Source: Corallium rubrum (lineage: Eukaryota > Cnidaria > Anthozoa > Scleralcyonacea > Coralliidae). From it: a DNA stretch of 64,000 nucleotides. The notes below the pieces were generated by a model. That model did no database searches. It had not been told where the DNA came from and saw only the letters and a program-made list of their open reading frames with translations. Each line of letters opens with the position of its first letter. Position 1 is the first letter of the stretch. This document shows positions 44,717 to 55,909 of the stretch, one piece after another. Location of the stretch: NCBI GenBank assembly GCA_964035015.1, contig CAXIUP010000185.1, positions 127,501 to 191,500 of the forward strand. The letters are read 5' to 3'. Position numbers and translations under genes: made by a program.

Positions 44717-47409
44717 TTATGGCTGTTCTTGATATTTATCTTTCAAGTAAAGAAATGCATCTTTGCAGTCTTTTGGTTTAACAAGGTCAGGTTCAGGAAG
44801 TATTTGTTGACATCTTGTTCTGCAATCTTCATCCAAGTAATCCACTTCCTCAAGAATACCACACTCTATACCAGCCTCTTGAAGTTGTTCATCAGTTACT
44901 CTCCAGCCTAAAATTTGTCCAATACCATAGAGAGTGTAAATCCTTGTACATATAATGAATTAAAAGAAGAGGCATACAAGAAAATGATCTAATTTTTCAT
45001 CATAATCATAATTATGGTGTGGTATTACACCCCCTGGAGGGCTTATTAGTTATACTGAGTGATATTAAATGGAGTTTTAACTTAAACCTACCACACTCCT
45101 CCAAACCATATTCCTCTGGGAACGCATATACATGGTTAGGCACACCATCTGGTAAATATGTGTTCTTCTGATGCCTAATCCGATGTGTGTTCCATACACT
45201 GTCTTTAAATGTGTTCAGTTCTTTTTGCATCAGTGGAATAAAAAGGTAAGCAAGAAGGGACCTGTGAATTACAAACATTGTAATTGCAGATGTTTTTGTA
45301 ATCAATAATTTTTAATGCAGTGTTTATTTTTTGAAAATTCAGACAGTAAGGTCAAAAAAATACCAGGGTATCCTATTTCTTGTTGCAAAAATGAAGATAG
45401 GATAGGTCAGGATTATCCCCCTCCTTTTTTTTCTTACTCAGTGCTTATACATTACAATGATATTCTTTCCAAAAGTAAATGTCAATTATTGTTGAGGAGT
45501 GGCTCATACTGTATACAGTATACTACAAACGCTACTCAAAAACATTTAATCAAACAATTTCACCACGAAACTAAAATTGGTTCAATGTAAAATCAAATCG
45601 TTTTAGGCATTGTTGAGCATGCTTGCAGGATTGGTCACTATAATTGTTATCCCAAGATGCAAATCACGCTGCAACTTGATCCCACAAAAATGTTTTAACT
45701 ATCTAACAATATAGCAAAATTTAAAATGATGACAAGTAATAGATAAAGCATGAGTGGCTGATCTGTATGGGGATTTACATGGTGGCCGAAGTAAATCCCC
45801 ATACAGATCGGCCACTCATGCTTCATCATACTTGGGAAATGAAACAATAGAATGAAGCTAATTAGTATTCATAACTTTTGATAAAGATCACTTTGTCCAA
45901 AAGATGATCTTTATTGGGATTTACAGATGCATACATGTGACTTTAATGCTACGGTTTGATTGCTTCTTAACCTCATTAATAATAAATTATTCATGAATTT
46001 CACAATATGTGATAAATACCTGTCCAATTCATCATGTGGATTATAATAGCACCGATCCAGTAAGTATTTGAGGTGTTCCTTGTAAAATTTTTCGAGGCGT
46101 TCATGTAACTCCCTCCACCATCGTTCTATCTATACCCACATTGAAAGAAAACAAACAAAATTACCAGTAAGGATTCCATGAAGATATCAGTCTGAACTAT
46201 GAACCTGAGCTTATATTTGTCCTTAGAGCTTATCTTGTCTTTATTTTTTTAGAGCCTATTTTCAGGAGGGTTAATTTACTTATAGAGCCTGGGTGTTATT
46301 TTGATGTTTACCGCTAATCACAACACTTTTTCATCATACTGTTTGTAGGTAGTGCTACACAGGGGCAGATTTAGACTACGTCAACTAAGTCACACGTTTC
46401 GTTTGTTGCACGTTGTCAAAAATTTACAATTTTTTTTTAAATGTAAAATAAAAGTAAAAGTAAATCATAAGGTTCAGGTATTTGGATCCTGACTGTGACT
46501 TACCACCCTTGGTGTATTAAGTGGGGAAAATTCCTACATCCGCCCCTGGTGCTACACACATTGTAATTACATTGTAATAGAATGACCATCAGATGAGAAT
46601 ATTCTTAGATATTAGGACATTTACATAATTTGCACAGAGCCATGAAGGAGCACAGAATTAATAAATACCTGATTAGATGTAGAAGGTCCAAATATGACAG
46701 TGTCCATGGGGTCCATGTTGTCTTCATGATGTCTGCGCAGAAAAGCATGCATCGTTGCAAGCTTCCCAGTTTCAGTTCCTTTATCAATTCGAATCTTAGA
46801 CGATATAGTCCTGGTTTCATAAATGTAGTCAAAGTACCATCGCGCAATCAGTCTTGGGTCGGAGTGACTTATCCAAATTTTCAACCACAATAACTTACGA
46901 CTTGCTGTATCGATGCAGCCATAGATGGCAAGAGGGAAAGTGTCTCTTTGGTATCCCATCAACTTTGCATGTCCATCGAGGGAATGAACGAAATTCGTTC
47001 CTTTGGTTGTAAAATGTCCCTTTACCCGTACATTCTTCCCAAGAGCTCGCCCTTGTAGACCCTCTGGATCGAGGTCATGCATTATATTATGCACAAGATG
47101 CCTCGGGACATTTAGATGATGTACTTGTCGTATCTTCTGGTGCATAGGGCGATACCCAAGGAGTTTCCCAGGGCCTTCTAATTCTTCTTGCACAGCTGCT
47201 CTAGCTTGCTCCAGACCCACATTTCGATCTATGTATCGAATATCAAAATAGCGAAGACGTCTGTCAAGAGTTCGAAGACTCCACGTGTACTGCGTATAAT
47301 CTCGCTTAACAAAACTTAAAATCTCATCTCTTCTCATATTTTCACGTACATACTTGCATAAGTCCTCTTTTAATGCCAAATCGTTATCCCATCCTTTAAA
47401 TCTATTCAT
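44717..47409 (-). CDS. Integrase-core (DDE) transposase, copy 2, intact
   Basis: Minus-strand exons 46669-47409, 46020-46129, 45092-45261 and 44717-44907 have matching phases and GT/AG sites. The exon boundaries equal those of copy 1. The HTH-like N-terminus (FVKRDYTQYTWSLRTLDRRL) is followed by the core: HSLDGHAK (Asp 145), RIDKGTETG (Asp 209) and, across the first junction, FGPSTSNQ|IERWWRELHERL with the third acidic residue. Exon 3 contains TFKDSVWNTHRIRHQKN and exon 4 the C-terminus ending KDKYQEQP. I see no break, so this copy may encode a full transposase of about 400 residues. A hAT MITE sits harmlessly in its first intron. Confidence 0.88.
45748..45823. repeat. Short hairpin repeat
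   Basis: GCATGAGTGGCTGATCTGTA... and its inverse ...TACAGATCGGCCACTCATGC enclose a 12-base centre. It lies in the second intron of transposase copy 2. Confidence 0.8.
46360..46548. mobile_element. hAT MITE, 189 bp
   Basis: The ends CAGGGGCAGATTTAGA and TACATCCGCCCCTG are hAT-type. A perfect 8-bp duplication GTGCTACA flanks it at 46352-46359 and 46549-46556. It is inserted in intron 1 of transposase copy 2. Confidence 0.92.
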
Positions 47410-47441
47410 TTTGTTAGCCCAACCAGAAGATCAACGAGTAT

Positions 47442-47771
47442 GCGCCACCATTTTGAATAGAGCAGTCACAATAGACTGAGTACGAGTTAGTAAGTTGCGC
47501 AAAGCATCTTGGTATACTATTGGCAGCCATGGGCTGCTAACGGTAAGTATTTTTTTGTTTTTTAAATTTTTTTAATTATTAATTAAAATAAAAATTTATT
47601 TTTTTTAATTGTTAAATATTAATTTTATTTTTATATAAAAAAAAATTGAAATAAAAGAAAAATAAATAAAAAAAACTAAAATGTAAATTGAAAAATTATG
47701 AAAATGAATTTAAATATTAAAAATAAATGATGATTTGTGTATTTTTTGGATGGCAGCCCTGGGCCACCATA
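47442..47771 (-). repeat. Right TIR of transposon copy 2
   Basis: Inverted copy of 41156-41485 with a few substitutions and small indels. The transposase start codon (47407-47409) is about 30 bp inside it. Confidence 0.85.
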
Positions 47772-50700
47772 CTTAACCCTGGTAAACTTGAAAGAGTGGT
47801 AGCCGTAACTAAAATTATACAAACCAAATACAGAGTTAATATGGATCCAAAAAATGCAATAGCAAAAGAGATACTAGACAGATCCATCGTTTTTCAGTTA
47901 AAGGATGGAACAGATACATTATACTTCAGACCGAAATTACAAAACGGTGAAATATCTAACAGATCCATTCAAGTTTTGAAAACGGGTAAGACTAAAGTTG
48001 CGCAGTACTCAGCAGCTAAACAATCGAAAACCGCAGTCAAACAGTTTAAATAACTCATTAAGCAATACAAAGAAGGCATTAACGCAGTTGTAGAACCAGA
48101 AGAATCAAAAGACTATCCAGTAGTCGACACAGTCCGGAAGTGAAAATTATACAGACATACCAGGTTTAACCCATAATGAAAACAAAGAGTTAAGAGGCGT
48201 TCTGAACCCTTCAAACACCATAGACCTTAACTCTAGGGTTGGAGACATTGGGGCCTTACAAATTCAAGCTGACCATTTTCAGGAAACTATTAACGAGACC
48301 GAAGAAATGATTGAAAATGAAGAAACCACCTCTTTAGAAAATTTCGAGTTGAACGAACGTGTGATTGGTCTTGAAAGCGCTAGGGACAGGACACTAGAGC
48401 AAAGACAACTGGAGGAGGTAACAGAGCAGCAAGAGGAGGACGTAAGTAGACTACAGAGGTTTAAAGAGTGGTTAAAGGAAAAGGAATTTCTCGCTGAACT
48501 GGCGGTTATAGCAATCAGTATAGCCGGTATAATCACCACTGTTATAGTAAGTGCGAGAAGTGTTATCACAAAAGGGGCACAAACAACTAATAAATTCGCT
48601 AAAGCTATTTATAAAGCCTTTAAAGACATCGCCAAGAAATTAGGTCCTATACTTGGTCCAGTGTTTTCTGGTATTGGGAGTATCTTATCTGCTGTGTTAA
48701 AGTATGGTGCTACTGGGTTAGCATGGTTGGCTCAGAATTTATGGGTACTGGTGATTGCACTTACATGGTTTATATACGACAGACAGAGAACTAACTATGG
48801 AAGACGGAAGAAGGAAATAAAATATCACTAGTAGTATATGCAGGATGACAGGATAAAAGCATCATTCAGAAAGAAAACATCAGACAGTAGGAAAAGAGGA
48901 ACACGGCGGGTAGTGGATGTAACTTTCAATCCGACAGAAATCCAATCAGGTCAGGATCTTTATGTGAAGTTAGCTACATTACCATTGCATCATGTGTTGA
49001 TACCTGGTAGTAGATATTTAACATTTGATTTTAAGAACGGCAACACAGAATCATACCACCAGCCTAACCTGAAAAGCACATTGTTCAAACAGATCACCCA
49101 TAAGTTCAACGGGGAAATCTACAGAGATCTTAATGAGGCACATGTGTATAAATGCTATGAGGATCTTTGGTCTAAGAGTGGTAGGTTAGGGAAAATAGAT
49201 CAGGGTTAGGTGGGAGTACTAACTTAGCTAAACTGAGGTGTAAAGACACTTCTGCCAGTGGGAGTAATGCTAATGATACTACTCTTAATGGTGTATATGG
49301 TGTCAGGTTAAAAGTACCTATTGATGATGACTTTCGGAGAATGGAGCTATCTATCCACATGCTTTGGCCAACATGCTTTGAAACTATTCTAAAAGTCAAT
49401 AGTCCTGGGAAAGTGCTGATACCTGGTAGAAGTGGTAAAAATGTACCAAGCTGTTTTAAACTGGAAAATATAAAAATGAGATATGAGACTATAGAGAAGG
49501 AACCATTGGCTATGGAAGTAGAAGCCAACTATAATAGTGGGAAATCTTCTTACTATGAGCATGTGACTCTGGTGAAAACTTTTCCAGTGGGGACGCCAAC
49601 TACTAAGATCCATGAGAATATTAATTTACCTAGAAAGTCCATGAGAAGTATTATTCTACTTTTTAAGAGGAGTACAGACGGCAGTGAAAGTTATTACTAT
49701 CCAAATATAGAAAGCGTCAAAATAAGTTTCCAAGGGCAGCCCAATTTTCTATACAGCCAGAGTATGAAAAAATATGACTTCTATGGGGAGGCTAGTAGAG
49801 TGTTTTTCCCAAGTGATAATACCAATGATAGAAATGTTTCCCAAGAAAGTTTCTTTACAGATAAATTCGCGCTTGTTATAGATTTCTCATCTACTAAGCT
49901 GAGGGACATCCAGGGACAGGGAGCAAAACTGACTGACAGCCAAAATCGGGTTTTATTGGAAATAACTAAGACAGCCCCATCTGCTAGTGTTTGTACCTGC
50001 TATATGTATGTGGTAAGTGATGGACTGTTGAACAATAATGCTATGTTACAATCAATTCAGTAGTAGAATATCGATAAACCTAATACCACTCTAATAGTTG
50101 GACCATCTGGATGTGGAAAGACCTATAAATTACTGGAGATACTTACTGGAGAATATATGAGTTACTATGACTATATTATAATTCTATGCCCAGCACTATG
50201 GATAAACAAAACCTACCTACAGTGGAAATATTTAGAAACTGATAAAGACGTTATAGGGTTAGACTGTCCTTATGGAGAGTTGATGATGTACTGAGGTTTG
50301 TTGTAAAAACATACTCTGGTAGTAAAACTGCTGTGGTTATAGATGATATGAGTAACAGTAAGGAACAGCATATAAACACCAACATGATAACCTATTTAGC
50401 CTATAGTGGAAGGCATCATAATTTCTCCCTATATATAATCAGCCAAAAGTTGAACAGTATATCTACAGGTGTAAGAGACAATGCAACTAGGGTATTCTTT
50501 TTTAGAACCCATAACAAACATAGTAAAAAAGTTCTTAGTGAGGAATTTTTCGGACGTATTCAAAATGAGGATGAATTATTGAGGGCACTTAGTAGGGGGA
50601 AATATTTAGATATAAAATTAGATGATGATGAGTCATATAAAATAAAATATGACTAAGTGTATGCCTAAGAAGGAGAAAATACCTAAAGTTAACCCTCCTG

Positions 50701-51079
50701 CCGATGATACCCATATCAACATTGAGTTAGATGAATTATTAAAAAATGCGGAAAACCTAACTAATGATAATCTCCCAAAAGTTGACAATCAGAATGACCT
50801 ACAACGTGCTGAACTCATAAAAAGCAGTGAGGAAGGATATTTCGATCGGGAAGTCGAGTACCTGAAAAGACGCTCAAGCAAGATGATTGACAAACTTTAC
50901 AAGAAATATACAGCTAAGAGAAAAAGAGACGCTGACGAATTTCTAACTGATTTGCTATTAAGTAACTTCGCATCTGTGTTAGGTGAGTTGGATGCTATTG
51001 AAGATCCTAAAAAACTGTCTGACGAACTAAAGGAGAATACCATCCTCAGAAAAGATATAGAAAACGTTATCTCAGTAGT

Positions 51080-51400
51080 TAGTCCATACATTCCACTAAT
51101 TGGGGTAATTGGCGGACTAGTAACCACCGGAAAACATATTTATCAACATAAAACCCACGCTAATGAAAGTGATTTACCACCTGCAGAAAATATGCAAATT
51201 CAGTTGGATGGCAGCTAAATTCCACCTGCTCCATATGTACATACAGAGTAATTGGGGTAATTGGCGGACTAGTAACCACCGGAAAACATATTTATCAACA
51301 TAAAACCCACGCTAATGAAAGTGATTTACCACCTGCAGAAAATATGCAAATTCAGTTGGATGGCAGCTAAATTCCACCTGCTCCATATGTACATACAGAA
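51080..51400. repeat. Direct duplication of about 155 bp
   Basis: The stretch from about 51098 to 51239, around the 3' end of the last long frame of the Polinton-like fossil, is repeated immediately downstream (about 51252-51400) almost unchanged, a local tandem duplication. Confidence 0.85.
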
Positions 51401-51484
51401 AATTGTAGCCTCACTGACTTCTACACAAAATTGTACAACTCACTAACTTTTACATGGGATTGTATATATTTGCCACCTGCTCTA

Positions 51485-51578
51485 TATAGATATAGATATA
51501 GATATAGATATAGATATAGATATAGATATAGATATAGATATAGATATAGATATAGATATAGATATAGATATAGATATA
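51485..51578. repeat. (TAGATA)n hexanucleotide repeat
   Basis: About 15 units of a six-base repeat lie between two related copies of a ...TGTAGCTTCACTGACTTCTACAC-type word. Confidence 0.95.
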
Positions 51579-52103
51579 CAGAAAAATTGTAGCTTCACTG
51601 ACTTCTACACAAAATTGTGTAAATCACTGACTTTTACAGATGATGTATAACTTCACTGATTATTATTAGCCAAAATATATTTATACCACCTGTGAAAAAT
51701 AAACGCTATTTATTGGATAATGGAATAAGCAGTTTAGCATATGGACATAAAAATATTCTCAACTGTAGAAAAAACTACTTAGACTTAAAGAAATGAGACT
51801 ATAAGAAATTATGGAGGGTAACACTTTCAAAGCGAATTTAAACATTTTTTTGGTGAGTCAGATTTTGGAACACGTTATAGCAGCTGAAGATTTTCACTCA
51901 GACTGTCAGAGAAAAAACGGAAATAATTACGGTGAAGAGTTTGACGAACTAGAATGTATTGAATATCTTATCATGACGGTTAGGAATGAACATATGATCA
52001 GGGAGGTTTCTGCAGAAATTGCAAATGTCCTAAAAAAGTCACGTAGGGAGGAACGCTAGTACCCCACCAATTTTTACTGTAAAAGTAGTGTCGGAAAGGG
52101 GGC

Positions 52104-52200
52104 GTTCTAACATTCGCAGCTATGTGACTTTTTCTTAAAATAGGAGAAAATTTATTTTCGACTATTTTAAGCAAAAAGTCACTATAGCAGCGAAAGTTAG
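52104..52200. repeat. Imperfect inverted repeat (hairpin)
   Basis: CATTCGCAGCTATGTGACTT...CTTAAAATAG pairs with CTATTTTAAG...AAGTCACTATAGCAGCGAAA. It may mark the border of the Polinton-like fossil or a small foldback element. Confidence 0.65.
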
Positions 52201-52235
52201 TACCCCCATTACATATACTACTATGAATCTACAGG

Positions 52236-52455
52236 TATACACAAGGTTTCAGTGCAACACACAACTCCCAACTCATTGAAAGATGAAAAGGAGATGGTTG
52301 CTGATCTAATCAAATTGAATCCATTCAAGAAAGTCCCCGGAAGATTCCATGAGAGCTTTCCACATACCAAAAGGTGTCCACTGAAATATTTGAATATTGA
52401 ATTCCATCGCTGGCTAGGAAAGCACAAAAGAGAACTCTCAAATATAATAAAATGA
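52236..52455 (+). CDS. Orphan terminal exon, unknown protein
   Basis: After a possible acceptor (ATACACAAG) a frame of about 72 residues runs to a stop at 52455. It includes EKEMVADLIKLNPFKKVPGR and FPHTKRCPLKYLNIEFHRWL, which looks like a real folded segment. I do not recognise the family and see no upstream partner exon, so it may be a stranded piece of a host or transposon gene. Confidence 0.4.
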
Positions 52456-52544
52456 ACTTAAACTTATTTGTATAGAACTTCTACTGATACAGCAGCCAAT
52501 ATCATTTTGTTTATAATTATATGTACAGTGCGTACTGTATGTAT

Positions 52545-52735
52545 ATAAAGTTGAAGTTACTGTATCATGTATAAACTGATTAAACTATCTAATGTACTGG
52601 GTCTGCTGCTCATCTATCTCAGCTATAAAGTAAAATTGTTTGAACTACCTACTGTACTGGGTCTGTTGTTGCTTATCCATCTCATCTGTAAACTAACTGA
52701 ACTACCTAATGTACTGGGTCTGCTGAAATTAATGA
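52545..52735. repeat. Tandem repeat, period about 65 bp, three copies
   Basis: Each unit ends with CTA(A/C)TGTACTGGGTCTGCTG-like sequence and contains ATCTCA-CTATAAA/CTGTAAA variants. The rest of 52456-53577 is AT-rich with no gene I would support. Confidence 0.8.
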
Positions 52736-53577
52736 AATAACAAAGAAATTAATGTAATAATAAATAAGGTTTTCACATTACACTGTATTTGTCCACACAA
52801 CATTCAAGTCCACACAACATTCAAGCTTCCTTGCAATTACCATTAATCTAATTAACCCAAGGGTCTACCTTAACTTTTGAAACTACTAGCAAACATATAC
52901 CAGTAGGTTTTGTTCTCACTTGCAAAAGTTCCAAAGTCACTAGCAAAATTTAAAATCCTTTAAAACAACAGAAACCATAATAAATTAAAACTTCAAAACT
53001 ATGCTTTACTGAACTCAAGAAACTTAATCGCATTTTTACACATTTACTACATTTGAATATACTGTAGCTTTGGTCCACAAATCTTGTAGTGAACCCAGGC
53101 TCTCTTATTCGCTTCTCAGCTTGCAGTCTTGCATGAGTTGCACGAATATATTCGACCATCAGACCAACATATTACATGCTACAAGAAGTTATGTTTTTAA
53201 AAACATCGAAATCGTTCAATTTCTCTGTACTCACAAAATTTTGCTAGTGAAATGTGTTTTTACTCACTAAAACTTGCTAAAGCCAAAACTTCACTAGCAT
53301 TTTGCGAGTTTTCAAGCAGCAATTTCAAGCCTTGAATTAAGCAAAATATTCACTAATATATTCATTATTTACAGCAGCATGGGCATATGAATTACACTGA
53401 ACTGACATTTTTTATGCAATACATTTTTATATGATACACTACTGTATGTAAAGTATTTCTTTACTGTAGCAAGAATGAACTGATGGAGGATCAGGAATGG
53501 CTTTGATGGATAATTTGTTTTGGTTTTTTTAGTTTATAATATTTAATAACTATATATAATTATTTTGAAATGTGCCT

Positions 53578-55507
53578 TCAGTTCAAAGCAAAGGAGCATA
53601 CTTGGATATAAAAGAAAAGATATTCAATGAACATATTCAAAGCAAAGGAGCCTACTTGGATGTAAAAGAAAAGATATTCAATGAACATTTCATTCCATAT
53701 GCCATAGGTTTCTAGCAGGTGTAATTCTGTATCGATGTATTCAATCCCTGCCATGATCTTGTCTACCAGATCATCCAATTGTACTGGAGGGCTGGGGAGC
53801 ATTAAGCTGTCAGATATATTGTTGTCAGTCATATTAAGGCAAAGTTCATTAGAAATGAGTTCCTCTAGCATGATTTTGTTACTTGGAAGCATTTCTAACT
53901 GCAGGCAAATCACTAACAGCAGGCAAATCACTAACAGCACTAGCACTTCACTCTTCCCATCACAAACACAGCAACTTCTTTCCTGAGTACCACAAGGAAA
54001 CCCCAAGTAATCCAAAACCAGCTTTCGAAGGCAGTTTTCTTGAGATCGACAGTATACTTTCATCGATTCCTGCACATATTCCTTGTTTTTTGCAATATCT
54101 GAGTTGTTGTAATAAAACGTTGCTTTCGATAGTTGACCTGATCTGCCAGCACGTCCAGTTTCCTGCATGTATGATTCAATATTACTTGGAGGTGTGATAT
54201 GTATAACGTGTCGTACATCAGGTGCATCAACTCCCATTCCGAGTGCTGATGTGGCAAATAAAACCCTTATTCTTGAATGTGGATTCTTTATCTCTGAGAT
54301 GATACTCTTTTTCATCTGCTTTGTTTGAGGAGCATGAAATTGGGCAAATAGCCTTGCAGCTGGATCAGTAGTTTTCCCCACACACCGGTCATCCTTCAGT
54401 ACCCTTTCAAATAAACTATAAGAATATCCACAATACTTCAGTTTCATACATATAATAGTAATTGGATAGTTTTCTCGTTCAACAGACAGTTGATTTGCAA
54501 TAGGTAATAGGATGCAGTCATAGCTTTCATAAGCATGATGGCTACTCGAGCGCATTTTCTTGTCAAAGTATATGTTCGCACGATTAAGGTTTGCTAAGAC
54601 AATTTTGCAAGAACTTTTTAAAATCAGACTATTTTTCAGGTCTGTCAACAGATGTGGTGGTGCTGTTGCTGTGAGTGCCAGAACCAGAACATTGGGAAAA
54701 AATGCTCTTACAACTGACAAATCTTTAAAATCTTTTCTGAACGACCCCTTCAAATTAAAAACACAGGGGAAAGGTATTAGCAATAAATCATTACTGGTGA
54801 GTTTTTATGACTTTTATCTAGCCCCAAACCCCAACTTGTAGTTAGCACTAGTATAAAGATAATATAAGTTATAAATATATTGTTTATATTTTGATAAAAG
54901 AGTGGCTTGGGTATTTATATAAAATTGTTACTAACTTACCACATTTCAACACAGTGTGCTTCATCAACAACACATGCAAAAACATTTCTCTGAAACACTT
55001 GGCTTTTCATTAATTCCCTTCCTTCCTTGCAAAGCAGAGCCTCTGGATGGGCAAAGACCAGCTGGGTATCGCCATTTAAAAATATTTCTGTGGGACTACA
55101 AAGCTTCACCTCGTCCACGTTGTCTTGCGTGCTGCTCGTGTCAAGGTTTGATATTTCGAATAAACTTTCCGAAACTTCCAAGTCGTCCCCAACTACTTGC
55201 AGTACATCATCTGTTACTCCTTTATCTCTTAAAACTTTCAGCTGATCATCTATTATGGCGTTCAATCAACAATCACAATGTTCTGGTCGGCCTTGGTGGG
55301 CAGGAAATTTGGTAGAAGTTGATAAAGCAACGATTTACCAAAACCAGTTGGAAGAACGGCAATAACATCATAACCTTTCAGTATGTGTTCAAAACACTTG
55401 ACTTGGAGTGGCTTTAAACAAAAACATGGGAAATTCCCGCTATCGAGCGCCACTCCAAGACGACGCAATACGCCAAAGTGGTCAAACTTCTCTGACGAGT
55501 CCGCCAT
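53578..55507 (-). CDS. RecQ-like ATP-dependent DNA helicase
   Basis: Minus-strand exons 54940-55507 and 53578-54747. It starts MADSSEKFDHFG. Helicase motifs in order: LKPLQVKCFEHIL (motif 0), LPTGFGKSLLYQLL (Walker A), LNAIIDDQ (Ia), VVDEAHCVEMW (DEAH), LALTATAPPH (III), FATSALGMGVDAPDVRHVIH and QETGRAGRSGQ (VI), then a cysteine cluster (CLRKLVLDYLGFPC...CCVCD) like the RecQ zinc module. It should unwind DNA 3' to 5'. No HRDC or nuclease domain is seen. A one-base frame break lies near 55264, and the splice junction at the GGGG run (near 54747) is off by one base. The C-terminus contains a near-exact repeat of 54 bp (53578-53690). It stands head to head with HECT gene B. Confidence 0.82.
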
Positions 55508-55909
55508 TACTCAGAATAATTTTGCATGCTAATTTCCACGCTAATTTATTACACCCTGAAATTCTGGGTGCAGAATCCAGCCGATGCCAGGGCCTTTTCC
55601 TATGGAGGGTAATCACCGCCAAAATTAATTTTGTATTTCAATTTCTGGATTTTGTTATTTGTTCCATGCTTTATTTATGATATTGCAGCGTTGAATTTTG
55701 ATATTAAAGGATTGAATTTTGATGTTCGCAATTCGCATTTGCACTTCTGTTTGCGCATTCTGTCCTTAAGCATTCCATTGTGATGACATAACATTATGCG
55801 TGACCCTCAGAACACAATTTTCGACTTTTAATTAATGATAATTTATTTCCCGCAAATAATTTTAATTACTTAAAATTTTCGAACATTGTTACTTCGGCAT
55901 ACGGATAAA
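55508..55909. promoter_or_regulatory. Shared region between divergent RecQ-like and HECT genes
   Basis: The two start codons face away from each other across 402 bp, so this span probably contains a bidirectional promoter. I cannot identify a TATA box or specific sites with confidence. Confidence 0.45.

Larger units (their letters stand above)
41156..47771. mobile_element. DNA transposon copy 2 (IS3EU-like), carrying an alpha-kinase gene
   Basis: This 6,616-bp element begins TATGGTGGCCCAGGACTGCC and ends with its inverse. Its flanking 6-bp repeat is CTTAAC (41150-41155 and 47772-47777). The TIRs of about 330 bp are roughly 97% alike by eye and unlike those of copy 1 except at the terminal TATGGTGGCC. 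It carries alpha-kinase (41539-42875, plus) and transposase (44717-47409, minus), convergent as in copy 1 but in opposite orientation relative to the window. A Penelope-like copy (43187-44220) and a hAT MITE (46360-46548) are nested inside, making it older than copy 1. Confidence 0.88.
47790..52205 (+). mobile_element. Polinton-like (adintovirus-like) element fossil, partial
   Basis: A plus-strand block of virus-like genes. Parts: a small protein near 47.8-48.1 kb, a coiled-coil protein with two hydrophobic segments (48.3-48.8 kb), a major-capsid-like region (48.8-50.1 kb, with FALVIDFSSTKLRDIQGQG), a packaging-ATPase-like region (50.1-50.7 kb, Walker A GPSGCGKT, Walker B VIDD) and a further protein with a hydrophobic tail (50.6-51.2 kb). 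A short frame of unknown role follows at 51.8 kb. No polymerase B, integrase or terminal repeats are visible, so this is an incomplete, broken copy with several breaks. Its age is unclear. The family call rests on the ATPase and capsid resemblance. Confidence 0.72.

Noticed and set aside
52950-53159. Minus-strand frame starting MVEYIRATHARLQAEKRI
   Set aside because: Only the first third looks protein-like and no neighbours or signals support a gene.
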